From: Flavobacteriaceae bacterium
GTDB lineage: Bacteria > Bacteroidota > Bacteroidia > Flavobacteriales > Weeksellaceae
Direction of reading: 5' to 3'
NCBI GenBank assembly: GCA_031273305.1
Contig: JAISSC010000040.1
Span: 1 to 7,423, forward strand
Length of the DNA stretch: 7,423 nt
The translations under genes and the position numbers were made by a program. Within the stretch, counting starts at the first letter, position 1; each line of letters opens with the position of its first letter. Positions 1 to 5,676 of the stretch are shown in pieces. The notes under the pieces are model-generated. The model had not been told where the DNA came from, did no database searches, and saw only the letters and a program-made list of their open reading frames with translations.

Positions 1-95
1 AAGATTCAGCCCTCCGGGCTTTCAAAAAATCATTTAGGATGACGCATAGTCAAAGTAAGGAAAAAACTGAAAAAGAAATAATCCTCCTCCGGAGT
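1..95. repeat. Intergenic edge with dispersed-repeat-like sequence
   Basis: This non-coding edge lies 3' of the M1 peptidase gene. Read on the minus strand it contains GTCATCCTAAATGATT (about 30-45), then a hairpin of AGCCC and GGGCT with a 3-nt loop (8-20), then GAATCTT. From memory, GTCATCCT...GAATCTT/GGATCT sequences form dispersed repeats in many Bacteroidota genomes, and this looks like a diverged member. The 8-bp palindrome CTCCGGAG (87-94) followed on the minus strand by T-rich sequence could weakly terminate the peptidase transcript. No coding potential is visible. Confidence 0.4.
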
Positions 96-1730
96 TTATT
101 CTATCTTATTTGTATCCACATAATAATTTTTATCCACAAAAAAATCTAACCCCGACGTTTTAATCTCATACGACTGCCATTGTGTGGTAGGTTTTATCTT
201 CCCGAACGAGGTTTTTATCTCCATAGTGAAGTCGGGAAGTGTATTAACCCAGCGATATGTTAATTTTTTGTTCTTTATCTTATATTCCAATGTCGGGATC
301 AGGGTAGTTCTTAAATACTGATCAAAAACTTTAGAAAAATCTATTCCTGACTTTTTGGAAATGTAATCTTCCACCTGCCGTGTAGTAACCGTTTGATGAT
401 AAAATTCCTCGTTCAGCCCCCTAAGGATATTTCTAAATTTTTCATCATCATCTATAATCTGCCGTATGGTATGCAACATATTTGCTCCTTTATCATACAT
501 ATCCGAACTTCCCTCCCGGTTCACTCCATATATCCCTATGATGGGTATATCATTTTGTATGTTCCGCCTCTGCCCTATGATGTAGTTATTTGCTTCCTCT
601 TTTCCATAATGATATTCCACAAACAAGGTTTCCGAATAGGTCGCAAATGCTTCATGTATCCACATATCCGCTACGTCTACGTGGGTGATACTATTTCCAA
701 ACCATTCATGTCCTGATTCATGCACAATAATAAAATCCCACTTTAAGCCTGCTCCCGTTCCACTTCGGTCGCTCCCTAAATATCCGTTTCTATATCCGTT
801 TCCATAAGCAATTGCACTTTGATGTTCCATTCCCAAATGAGGAGATTCCACCAGTTTATATCCGTCTTCATAAAAAGGATAGGCTCCAAACCAATATTCT
901 AAGGCTTTCAGCATATCTTTTACTTGTTTAAACTGGTTTTTGGCTTTATCTAAATTATAGGGCAACACCCAATAATCTAATTGTAAGCTCCCTTTTTCTC
1001 CCTCATAAGTATCTGAAAAATTCACATAATCTCCTATATAAGGGATGATATTATAATTGTTTATGGGATTTACCACCTGCCATGTATAGTATTTTTTTCC
1101 TGTTACCTCCCGAACTTCAATCAGCTTTCCGTTTCCTACTCCTTTTATATCTTTATCCGTGACGATGGTCAACAAAGCCCCTTCTTCCGGTTCGTCTCCT
1201 GAATAGTCTTTGCAGGGAAACCATATGCTGGCTCCTATTCCCTCACATGCTACGGTCATCCAGTGGTTTCCGTTCCTGTCTTTGGCGAATATCCAGCCTC
1301 CGTCCCAGGGAGGTTTTTTCGCAAGGACAGGCTTCCCGCTAAAATAAATCTTGAGCTTATTGTTTGTGGTATTATACTTAAAATAACCGGTTAAATCCAG
1401 ATAATAAAAATTGCCTTCTTTTCTAAAAGGGACAGGTGTAGAATCCTGCGTAAAAATGCTGTCTATCTTCATAGGCTCCTGCAGGTCAATTTGCATAACC
1501 GGCTGTGCTCCTAAGTCAAACTTTATGATATTAACCCCTTTGAGCGACCGGGCGGCAAAATCCGGTTCTATCGTAATGGCATATTGTTTTACATTCCACC
1601 CTTTTCTGTATTCCGTATTGCTTCCCCTCAGGGTATCTGCTTTGGTATAATTTTCACTACGGGTTGATAATGGCTGAGACCAAAGCTCAACGGAAAACAA
1701 TAATAACCATAGAAGTCGAAAAAATTTCAT
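96..1730 (-). CDS. Secreted M1-family zinc metallopeptidase
   Basis: This is a zinc aminopeptidase-like enzyme of family M1 (gluzincins), which removes N-terminal residues from peptides. Counting from ATG 1730 (544 aa), the N-terminus (MKFFRLLWLLLF...) is a signal peptide, so the mature enzyme is probably periplasmic or secreted. A beta-rich N-terminal domain is followed by the substrate motif GMEH (about 300-303) and the zinc site HESGH (337-341). The third ligand, Glu360, lies in WIHEAFATYSE, giving HExxH-x18-E. The transition-state Tyr is probably Tyr412 in MYDKGANMLH. The protein stops soon after the catalytic domain, so it lacks the long helical C-terminal domain of larger M1 enzymes. 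A TTG two codons upstream (1736) is in frame, but the ATG fits the signal peptide better. The gene is divergent from the aldolase. GMEH instead of GxMEN seems to be a Bacteroidota subfamily trait. Family assignment is very secure; the substrate is unknown. Confidence 0.93.
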   Translation of the reverse strand: MKFFRLLWLLLFSVELWSQPLSTRSENYTKADTLRGSNTEYRKGWNVKQYAITIEPDFAARSLKGVNIIKFDLGAQPVMQIDLQEPMKIDSIFTQDSTPVPFRKEGNFYYLDLTGYFKYNTTNNKLKIYFSGKPVLAKKPPWDGGWIFAKDRNGNHWMTVACEGIGASIWFPCKDYSGDEPEEGALLTIVTDKDIKGVGNGKLIEVREVTGKKYYTWQVVNPINNYNIIPYIGDYVNFSDTYEGEKGSLQLDYWVLPYNLDKAKNQFKQVKDMLKALEYWFGAYPFYEDGYKLVESPHLGMEHQSAIAYGNGYRNGYLGSDRSGTGAGLKWDFIIVHESGHEWFGNSITHVDVADMWIHEAFATYSETLFVEYHYGKEEANNYIIGQRRNIQNDIPIIGIYGVNREGSSDMYDKGANMLHTIRQIIDDDEKFRNILRGLNEEFYHQTVTTRQVEDYISKKSGIDFSKVFDQYLRTTLIPTLEYKIKNKKLTYRWVNTLPDFTMEIKTSFGKIKPTTQWQSYEIKTSGLDFFVDKNYYVDTNKIE

Positions 1731-1833
1731 GCTCAAATTTACAAAAAGAATATTACGTAAAAATTAAATAGTAAATTTACACCCTGAAAAAATTAAGTTC
1801 GCAATTTATAAACAAAACATATATTAAAATTAA
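1731..1833. promoter_or_regulatory. Divergent promoter region, M1 peptidase and aldolase
   Basis: This AT-rich spacer of 103 bp separates two divergent genes. The perfect palindrome GTAAATTTAC (1771-1780) contains TAAATTTA, which matches the Bacteroidota -7 consensus TAnnTTTG at 7 of 8 positions on both strands, so it could serve both genes. A second, perfect match, TAAATTTG on the minus strand (1734-1741), lies only 3 nt before the peptidase ATG. Another palindrome, TTACGTAA, is at 1753-1760. No convincing -33 TTTG box is present at the usual spacing for either direction. The assignment is inferred from motifs only. Confidence 0.4.
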
Positions 1834-2871
1834 ATGAAGTTCATACACAGTTTCGCCAATGATTATAGTGAGGGTTGCCATCCTTCTATTCTAGAGGCAC
1901 TCACTCAAAGTAATCTGGAGCAACATCCCGGATATGGAGACGACAGCTACACTCAAACAGCGGTTGCCCTGCTCAGAAAGATGGTTGATGATCCTTATGC
2001 AGATATTTATCTGATAGCCGGAGGAACTTTAACAAATCTTCTGGTGCTAAGTGCTATTCTCAAACCTTTTGAGTCTGTAATAGCCGCCGATACAAGTCAT
2101 ATAAACACTCGCGAAACAGGGGCTATCGAGGCTACGGGGCATAAGATTGAAACCGTCCCTACTCCTGATGGAAAACTAAGCCCGGAACTTATCCTGCCAA
2201 TCCTGAATAAACCTATATCTTATCATACTGTGAGACCTAAGGCGGTATATATTTCCAATTCTACGGAGTTAGGAACTATTTACACCAAAAAGGAACTGAC
2301 CTTATTATCCGAGTTTTGTAAAGAGAATGAATTATTTTTATTCATCGACGGAGCACGGCTGGCTTATGCTCTCACTTCTCAATCTAATGACCTGACCCTG
2401 AAAGATATAGCCGAACTAACCGATATATTCTATGTGGGTGGAGCCAAATGTGGAGCTTTGCTGGGTGAGGCTGTTGTTATTACCCGTGAGGAGATAAAAA
2501 AAGATTTTAAATATCATATAAAACAAAGGGGAGCCATGTTGGCAAAAGGACGAATATTGGGCATACAGTTCACACAACTTCTACAAGATGGTTTGATTTT
2601 TCAATTAGCTGCTCATGCCAACTCTCTGGCTAATAAGATGACCCTCGCAATAAAATCGTTAGGTTATCCTTTTTTAACGGAATCTTATACTAACCAGATA
2701 TTTCCGATACTCCCGAATGAGGTGATTGATAAGCTCAAGATAAATTATGGTTTTTTTATATGGGAAGCTGTTGACCGGAATCATTCTGCTATAAGATTAA
2801 TTACTTCTTGGGCTACGCCGGAAGAAAAAATTGACTGTTTTATTAACGACCTGAAATTTTTTAAAGTTTAA
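1834..2871 (+). CDS. ltaE: Low-specificity L-threonine aldolase / beta-eliminating lyase
   Basis: This 345-aa protein belongs to the fold-type I PLP enzymes of the threonine aldolase/beta-eliminating lyase family. Members cleave L-threonine or L-allo-threonine to glycine and acetaldehyde in the cytoplasm. Visible landmarks, in order, are FANDYSEGCHP (7-17) and GYGDDSYT (33-40), which corresponds to the GDDxYGxD region of classical members. Next come AGGTLTN (62-68), the probable cofactor-stacking His89 in DTSHI, and DGARLAYAL (172-180), with the Asp that contacts the pyridine nitrogen. GGAKCGALLGE (202-212) carries the probable Schiff-base Lys205, and Arg321 in IRLITSW probably binds the substrate carboxylate. 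The length is normal for the family. ATG 1834 is preceded by an A-rich leader without a Shine-Dalgarno, as usual in Bacteroidota. The N-terminal motif differs from the classical FRSDT, so a related activity, for example on another beta-hydroxy amino acid, cannot be excluded. Confidence 0.85.
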   Translation: MKFIHSFANDYSEGCHPSILEALTQSNLEQHPGYGDDSYTQTAVALLRKMVDDPYADIYLIAGGTLTNLLVLSAILKPFESVIAADTSHINTRETGAIEATGHKIETVPTPDGKLSPELILPILNKPISYHTVRPKAVYISNSTELGTIYTKKELTLLSEFCKENELFLFIDGARLAYALTSQSNDLTLKDIAELTDIFYVGGAKCGALLGEAVVITREEIKKDFKYHIKQRGAMLAKGRILGIQFTQLLQDGLIFQLAAHANSLANKMTLAIKSLGYPFLTESYTNQIFPILPNEVIDKLKINYGFFIWEAVDRNHSAIRLITSWATPEEKIDCFINDLKFFKV

Positions 2872-3017
2872 CCCCTGCCCTGCTTACAGACCTCATATAT
2901 GCCGAATTAAGCATGAATTGAATAAAAAGCCTCTAAAAAACCAAAGGTTGAACTATTTTTTAATATTTTGAGCAACTTTTTTTTATAATGCCTAACAGAA
3001 TATGAACAAATATTTTA
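2872..3017. other. Intergenic region with one copy of flanking direct repeat
   Basis: This AT-rich gap lies between the aldolase and the lipoprotein gene. It includes a 29-bp sequence at 2964-2992 (TATTTTGAGCAAC, a run of eight T, then ATAATGCC) that recurs almost exactly at 5242-5269. A weak stem of AGGTTG (2945-2950) and CAACTT (2973-2978), with a 22-nt loop and followed by the T-run, might terminate the aldolase transcript. A smaller hairpin, AACC-AAA-GGTT, is at 2939-2949. No small gene is evident on either strand. Confidence 0.45.
2964..2992 (+). repeat. Direct repeat, left copy, flanking the C1A lipoprotein gene
   Basis: This is the left copy of a 28-29-bp direct repeat. The right copy is at 5242-5269. 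The two differ by one T in the poly-T run and one A/G change (ATAATGCC against ATGATGCC). Both are preceded by GTTG 11-13 nt upstream, so each can fold GTTG against CAAC ahead of its T-run. The function is unknown: it could be a dispersed terminator-like repeat or a scar of insertion or duplication. Confidence 0.6.
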
Positions 3018-3025
3018 TACCTTTG
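3018..3025 (+). promoter_or_regulatory. -7 promoter element (TACCTTTG)
   Basis: TACCTTTG is a perfect match to the Bacteroidota primary-sigma -7 consensus TAnnTTTG. It lies 22 nt before the lipoprotein start codon, which would give a leader of about 15-20 nt. There is no clear TTTG about 19 nt upstream, so the -33 half is weak or absent. Confidence 0.6.
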
Positions 3026-3047
3026 CCAAAACAAAAAATTATAATGT

Positions 3048-5102
3048 ATGAACGTATTAACTTTTATTAAGAAGATCATTCCTTTGTTTGCTCTTCTTCT
3101 TTTTATTACTCAATCATGTAAAGATGATGATTTAACCGAACAAGATGGAAATCAATCGCCAACGGAAACACAAGAAAATGGAACGGGCTGGATTCCGGCA
3201 ACTGAGGAGGATTGGGCAGGTATTCCTGTTCTGACAGATGTATCCCAATTAAACGGACTGCCGGGAGCCGGAAGTTACAAGTCAGCTGCAAGTGATTATG
3301 CAGTACCTTACTATGAAGAACTTCCGGTTTTTCATCAGGGGGGAAATGGAACATGCGTATCTTCTGCAGTAGCACAAGGTTTAGCATTAATGATAAGGAA
3401 TTATACCGGAATGCCTTTTAAAAATGATGCATTATATACTAGTAATACTAGTACCGATACCCTCAGAAATTCAATAAATGCAAGATTCTTTAGCGTAAAT
3501 TTTTTACATTATCATGCTGTGAAAAGAGCGCACCCTAACACATACCCCCCGGGAATAGATTTCTCTACCCCGCAAAGCATCGCTCAAGAAGGAACTAATT
3601 TGCCAGACGTTTTTAATGTTTTACAGGATATGGGTGTCCCCGTAGTTACATATTCACCTTATCAACAAGGGTTCATTATTGCACCTACTCCGGAAGCTGA
3701 AACAGCAGCACTTTTTCAAACGGATAAGTTTGATTTTGATACTTCGGGAATATCGGGAATAATACTTAGAGTTTTGAGAATAAGGGATATTAACGCAGAA
3801 ACGCTAAAAAAGATTCTTAAAGAGAAGAAGTTACCTATTTACTTTGGAATGTCTTATCCAAGAGTTAATGGGGTGCCGTCTTTTGAGGTAGGCTATGGAA
3901 AAGAAAAAATTGTAACAAAAGAGCAATTAAATTCATTGTATACAGATTTCAAGGAATCCATTTTTTTTCTGGGATTTGGATATCATGCAATGACTATTGT
4001 TGATTATGACGAAAGTAAGGACGCATTTAAAGTCTTAAATTCATGGGGACCAAAATGGGGTAAAAATGGTTGGTTTTGGATGCATGCTGATGTACTAACG
4101 GGATATTATGACGATAGCATTTTTTTTGACACACCTATGGTTAGTGATTTTGGGGTTATTCATTTTAAAGAGCCTCATCCTACCGGTAAGACCGTAGAAT
4201 CCTTATTATATGAATTTAATGGATATAAAGAATACAAGAAGGTTAAGTATTCTACGAAAGGAGTTAGTTTTGGCACGAAGGAGGCAAATCCCGGAACTAT
4301 CGTTGTGGGCAAAGAGGGGGCTATTGAATATCCGGCAGAGACAGTAATACCAAAGAACGGAACAATAGAATTAGTTTTTAAAGTAACAGATTTTTATCAT
4401 AATCTGGTTGATGAAAATACCGGAAAATACCCTACGCAATCTGCAAAAATGATAGATTCAATATGGACTAATTCAGATAATCCTAACGGATGGAAAGACA
4501 GACAAAATTCAACTGTAATATTTTCATCTTACACCAATGGCACAGGTAAAAATACTAAAGACGGATTTTCATTAATGATGAATAGAGCCGGGAAAGTTTG
4601 GCTTGAAATAGGAAATAAAGACTTTATTGAGCCTAAGGAAGATGAATTGGAAAATGCACAACAACAGATCATATATGATATTCTTGAACCTTCGGGAACC
4701 ATTGATACATCAGGCAAAACATGGAATAAGATAGCTTTATCATATGAGAGCAATGGAGATATTATGTTGGTCATAAATGGAATATATTCTATTGCTACAA
4801 ATACATCCCATAAATCTATTAATACATCTCAAAAGGCATTTACCTTAGGACATAGTTATACTAACAGAAGGACTTTTATTTATAAAATTTTTGAAGTTGA
4901 TAATAAAACCGGAATAAAAGAATTTAAAAAAGCCACTTTATATAAACACAAGCTGGAAGAAGGGTTCATAGGTAATATACTGAAATTTAGAACTTCGGAA
5001 AAACCCAAAGACTGGTTAGTAATTCTTGAAGAAAAGGCGAGTAATAAAAACCCCACAGCAGGAAAATTGACAGAAATGAAAAGGAGGACAATAAGCCATT
5101 AG
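3048..5102 (+). CDS. Surface lipoprotein with papain-like C1A protease domain
   Basis: This 684-aa protein is a predicted lipoprotein cysteine protease. A hydrophobic leader (about 9-20) ends in a lipobox with lipidated Cys24. The next residues, KDDD, resemble the acidic lipoprotein export signal described for Capnocytophaga, so the protein is probably displayed on the outer surface. The C1A (papain) domain spans about 85-365. Its landmarks are oxyanion Gln97 and nucleophile Cys103 in HQGGNGTCVSSA, His313 in GYHAMTIVDYD, and Asn331 in NSWGPKWGKNGW. The Gln-Cys spacing of six equals papain's, but the usual CWAF after the nucleophile is replaced by CVSS. About residues 385-650 are beta-rich (IELVFKV, GFSLMMN, KVWLEIG, WNKIALSYE, MLVINGI, FTLGHSY), suggesting a concanavalin-like/LamG fold for binding glycans or protein. 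Start ATG 3048 suits the leader; ATG 3044 is out of frame. The substrate is unknown. The C1A call is firm; the C-terminal fold is an inference. Confidence 0.87.
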   Translation: MNVLTFIKKIIPLFALLLFITQSCKDDDLTEQDGNQSPTETQENGTGWIPATEEDWAGIPVLTDVSQLNGLPGAGSYKSAASDYAVPYYEELPVFHQGGNGTCVSSAVAQGLALMIRNYTGMPFKNDALYTSNTSTDTLRNSINARFFSVNFLHYHAVKRAHPNTYPPGIDFSTPQSIAQEGTNLPDVFNVLQDMGVPVVTYSPYQQGFIIAPTPEAETAALFQTDKFDFDTSGISGIILRVLRIRDINAETLKKILKEKKLPIYFGMSYPRVNGVPSFEVGYGKEKIVTKEQLNSLYTDFKESIFFLGFGYHAMTIVDYDESKDAFKVLNSWGPKWGKNGWFWMHADVLTGYYDDSIFFDTPMVSDFGVIHFKEPHPTGKTVESLLYEFNGYKEYKKVKYSTKGVSFGTKEANPGTIVVGKEGAIEYPAETVIPKNGTIELVFKVTDFYHNLVDENTGKYPTQSAKMIDSIWTNSDNPNGWKDRQNSTVIFSSYTNGTGKNTKDGFSLMMNRAGKVWLEIGNKDFIEPKEDELENAQQQIIYDILEPSGTIDTSGKTWNKIALSYESNGDIMLVINGIYSIATNTSHKSINTSQKAFTLGHSYTNRRTFIYKIFEVDNKTGIKEFKKATLYKHKLEEGFIGNILKFRTSEKPKDWLVILEEKASNKNPTAGKLTEMKRRTISH

Positions 5103-5131
5103 ATAAAATATTTTAAAACCGTTATTAGAAC

Positions 5132-5168
5132 TACCCCCAAAATATCTGAAATTTTGGGGGTATTTTTA
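5132..5168 (+). terminator. Intrinsic terminator after the C1A lipoprotein gene
   Basis: A perfect 12-bp stem, TACCCCCAAAAT paired with ATTTTGGGGGTA, closes a 7-nt loop and is followed by five T. It begins 30 nt after the lipoprotein stop codon. The left side is not A-rich enough to be a matching terminator for the minus strand, so it is probably one-directional. Confidence 0.9.
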
Positions 5169-5196
5169 TGAAATTGATTTAACATAATAAGAATAA

Positions 5197-5212
5197 AGGT
5201 TATCCATAACCT
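5197..5212. other. Short perfect hairpin AGGTTAT-CC-ATAACCT
   Basis: Seven-bp perfect arms surround two bases. It lies between the strong terminator at 5132-5168 and the hairpin at 5225-5260. There is no T-run, so it is not a terminator itself. It may be an operator-like palindrome or simply part of a structured non-coding stretch. No function can be assigned. Confidence 0.45.
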
Positions 5213-5224
5213 GCCTATACCTAT

Positions 5225-5261
5225 AAGTTGCTTACTGTAAGTATTTTGAGCAACTTTTTTT
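5225..5261 (+). terminator. Second terminator-like hairpin overlapping right direct repeat
   Basis: AAGTTGCT (5225-5232) pairs perfectly with AGCAACTT (5249-5256) around a 16-nt loop, and the right arm runs into a stretch of seven T. On the plus strand this has the form of an intrinsic terminator, about 60 bp beyond a stronger one. It could be a back-up terminator or belong to an unrecognised short transcript. It overlaps the direct repeat at 5242-5269. Confidence 0.5.
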
Positions 5262-5269
5262 ATGATGCC
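5242..5269 (+). repeat. Direct repeat, right copy, flanking the C1A lipoprotein gene
   Basis: This matches 2964-2992 apart from one fewer T and one A-to-G change, in the same orientation. The repeats are about 2.28 kb apart and enclose the whole lipoprotein gene with its promoter and terminator. Similarity does not extend clearly beyond GCC on the right side. Confidence 0.6.
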
Positions 5270-5315
5270 CTACGGGTTTTTAACTGTTAAACATAAATAA
5301 ATCAAAAATTATCCC

Positions 5316-5405
5316 TTACTTCAAAAATAATAAGAGGAATAATAGAATACATACTGAATATATCAATATATTTTCCAACCTAACTACTTTTTTTAAGAAA
5401 TTCAT
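5316..5405 (-). CDS. Possible 29-aa single-span membrane peptide
   Basis: This short reading frame starts at ATG 5405 and ends at TAA 5316-5318. The peptide begins MNFLKKVVRLENIL, continues with a hydrophobic stretch (about residues 13-28, including CILLFLLLFL), and ends in Lys. That is a basic N-terminus followed by one transmembrane helix. A perfect -7 element, TATCTTTG on the minus strand (5425-5432), lies 19 nt before the ATG, much like the spacing at the lipoprotein gene. It does not resemble a protein I can name. Small hydrophobic peptides include type I toxins, membrane-complex subunits and regulators, and nothing here chooses among them. In AT-rich intergenic DNA, a frame of this length can also occur by chance. 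Confidence 0.35.
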   Translation of the reverse strand: MNFLKKVVRLENILIYSVCILLFLLLFLK

Positions 5406-5582
5406 AGCGATATTTTTTATTATACAAAGATACGCCGTATAAACCCCGCCTATTATTATTTATACATAGATATAGCTTATTGTACTATAATAAAACAGGA
5501 TAATGCTGTCTTAACCTAAGTTAGTGATAAGTACATTGTACTGAACCATGATAAAATACAGGTTTTTAAAACGTTATGGGTT
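5406..5582. other. AT-rich non-coding stretch
   Basis: Apart from the minus-strand -7 element, this stretch holds no gene. An interrupted palindrome, GTACA-T-TGTAC, sits at 5531-5541. No tRNA, rRNA or recognisable riboswitch structure is visible. Confidence 0.4.
5425..5432 (-). promoter_or_regulatory. -7 promoter element (TATCTTTG) on the minus strand
   Basis: This perfect TAnnTTTG match lies in the gap, pointing left. It would place a transcript start near 5420, just upstream of the 29-codon reading frame at 5405. No TTTG is found at the -33 position, so support is partial. Confidence 0.4.
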
Positions 5583-5654
5583 GGGGCGAACCTAGTAGGG
5601 GCGAACCTGCGTGTTCGCCCAACCTGCGTGTTCGCCCAACCTATATGTTCGCCC
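5583..5654. repeat. Compact array of GGGCGAAC / GTTCGCCC palindromic arms
   Basis: Two left arms (GGGGCGAAC starting at 5583 and 5598, 15 bp apart) are followed by three right arms ending at 5620, 5637 and 5654. The right side is a 17-bp unit repeated in tandem (5604-5620, 5621-5637, 5638-5654); the third unit has TATAT for TGCGT. The inner left and right arms form an 8-bp hairpin, and the outer left arm can pair with the second right arm (GTTGGGGCGAAC with GTTCGCCCAAC, one bulge), giving a nested structure. It lies 22 nt past the prmC stop. From memory, GTAGGGGCGAAC-type palindromes are dispersed in many bacterial genomes. It might stabilise or end the prmC transcript, but no strong U-tract follows. 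Confidence 0.75.
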
Positions 5655-5676
5655 AAACGTATGTTGGATATTGTTT

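Noticed and set aside
130..138. TTATCCACA, a perfect DnaA-box match, as a sign of a replication origin
   Set aside because: It is a single copy inside the M1 coding sequence with no box cluster, and no dnaA or dnaN nearby.
393..716. Plus-strand 107-codon frame antisense to the M1 peptidase
   Set aside because: It is the antisense of conserved catalytic-domain sequence, so it is a shadow frame.
1411..1650. Plus-strand open frame antisense to the M1 peptidase
   Set aside because: It is a shadow of a clearly coding gene, with no independent promoter or homology visible.
1731..1736. TTG at 1736 as the M1 peptidase start
   Set aside because: It adds only two residues before an ATG that begins a well-formed signal peptide.
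5604..5654. CRISPR-like short repeats
   Set aside because: The 17-bp units abut directly with no spacers, and the motif is an inverted-arm palindrome.
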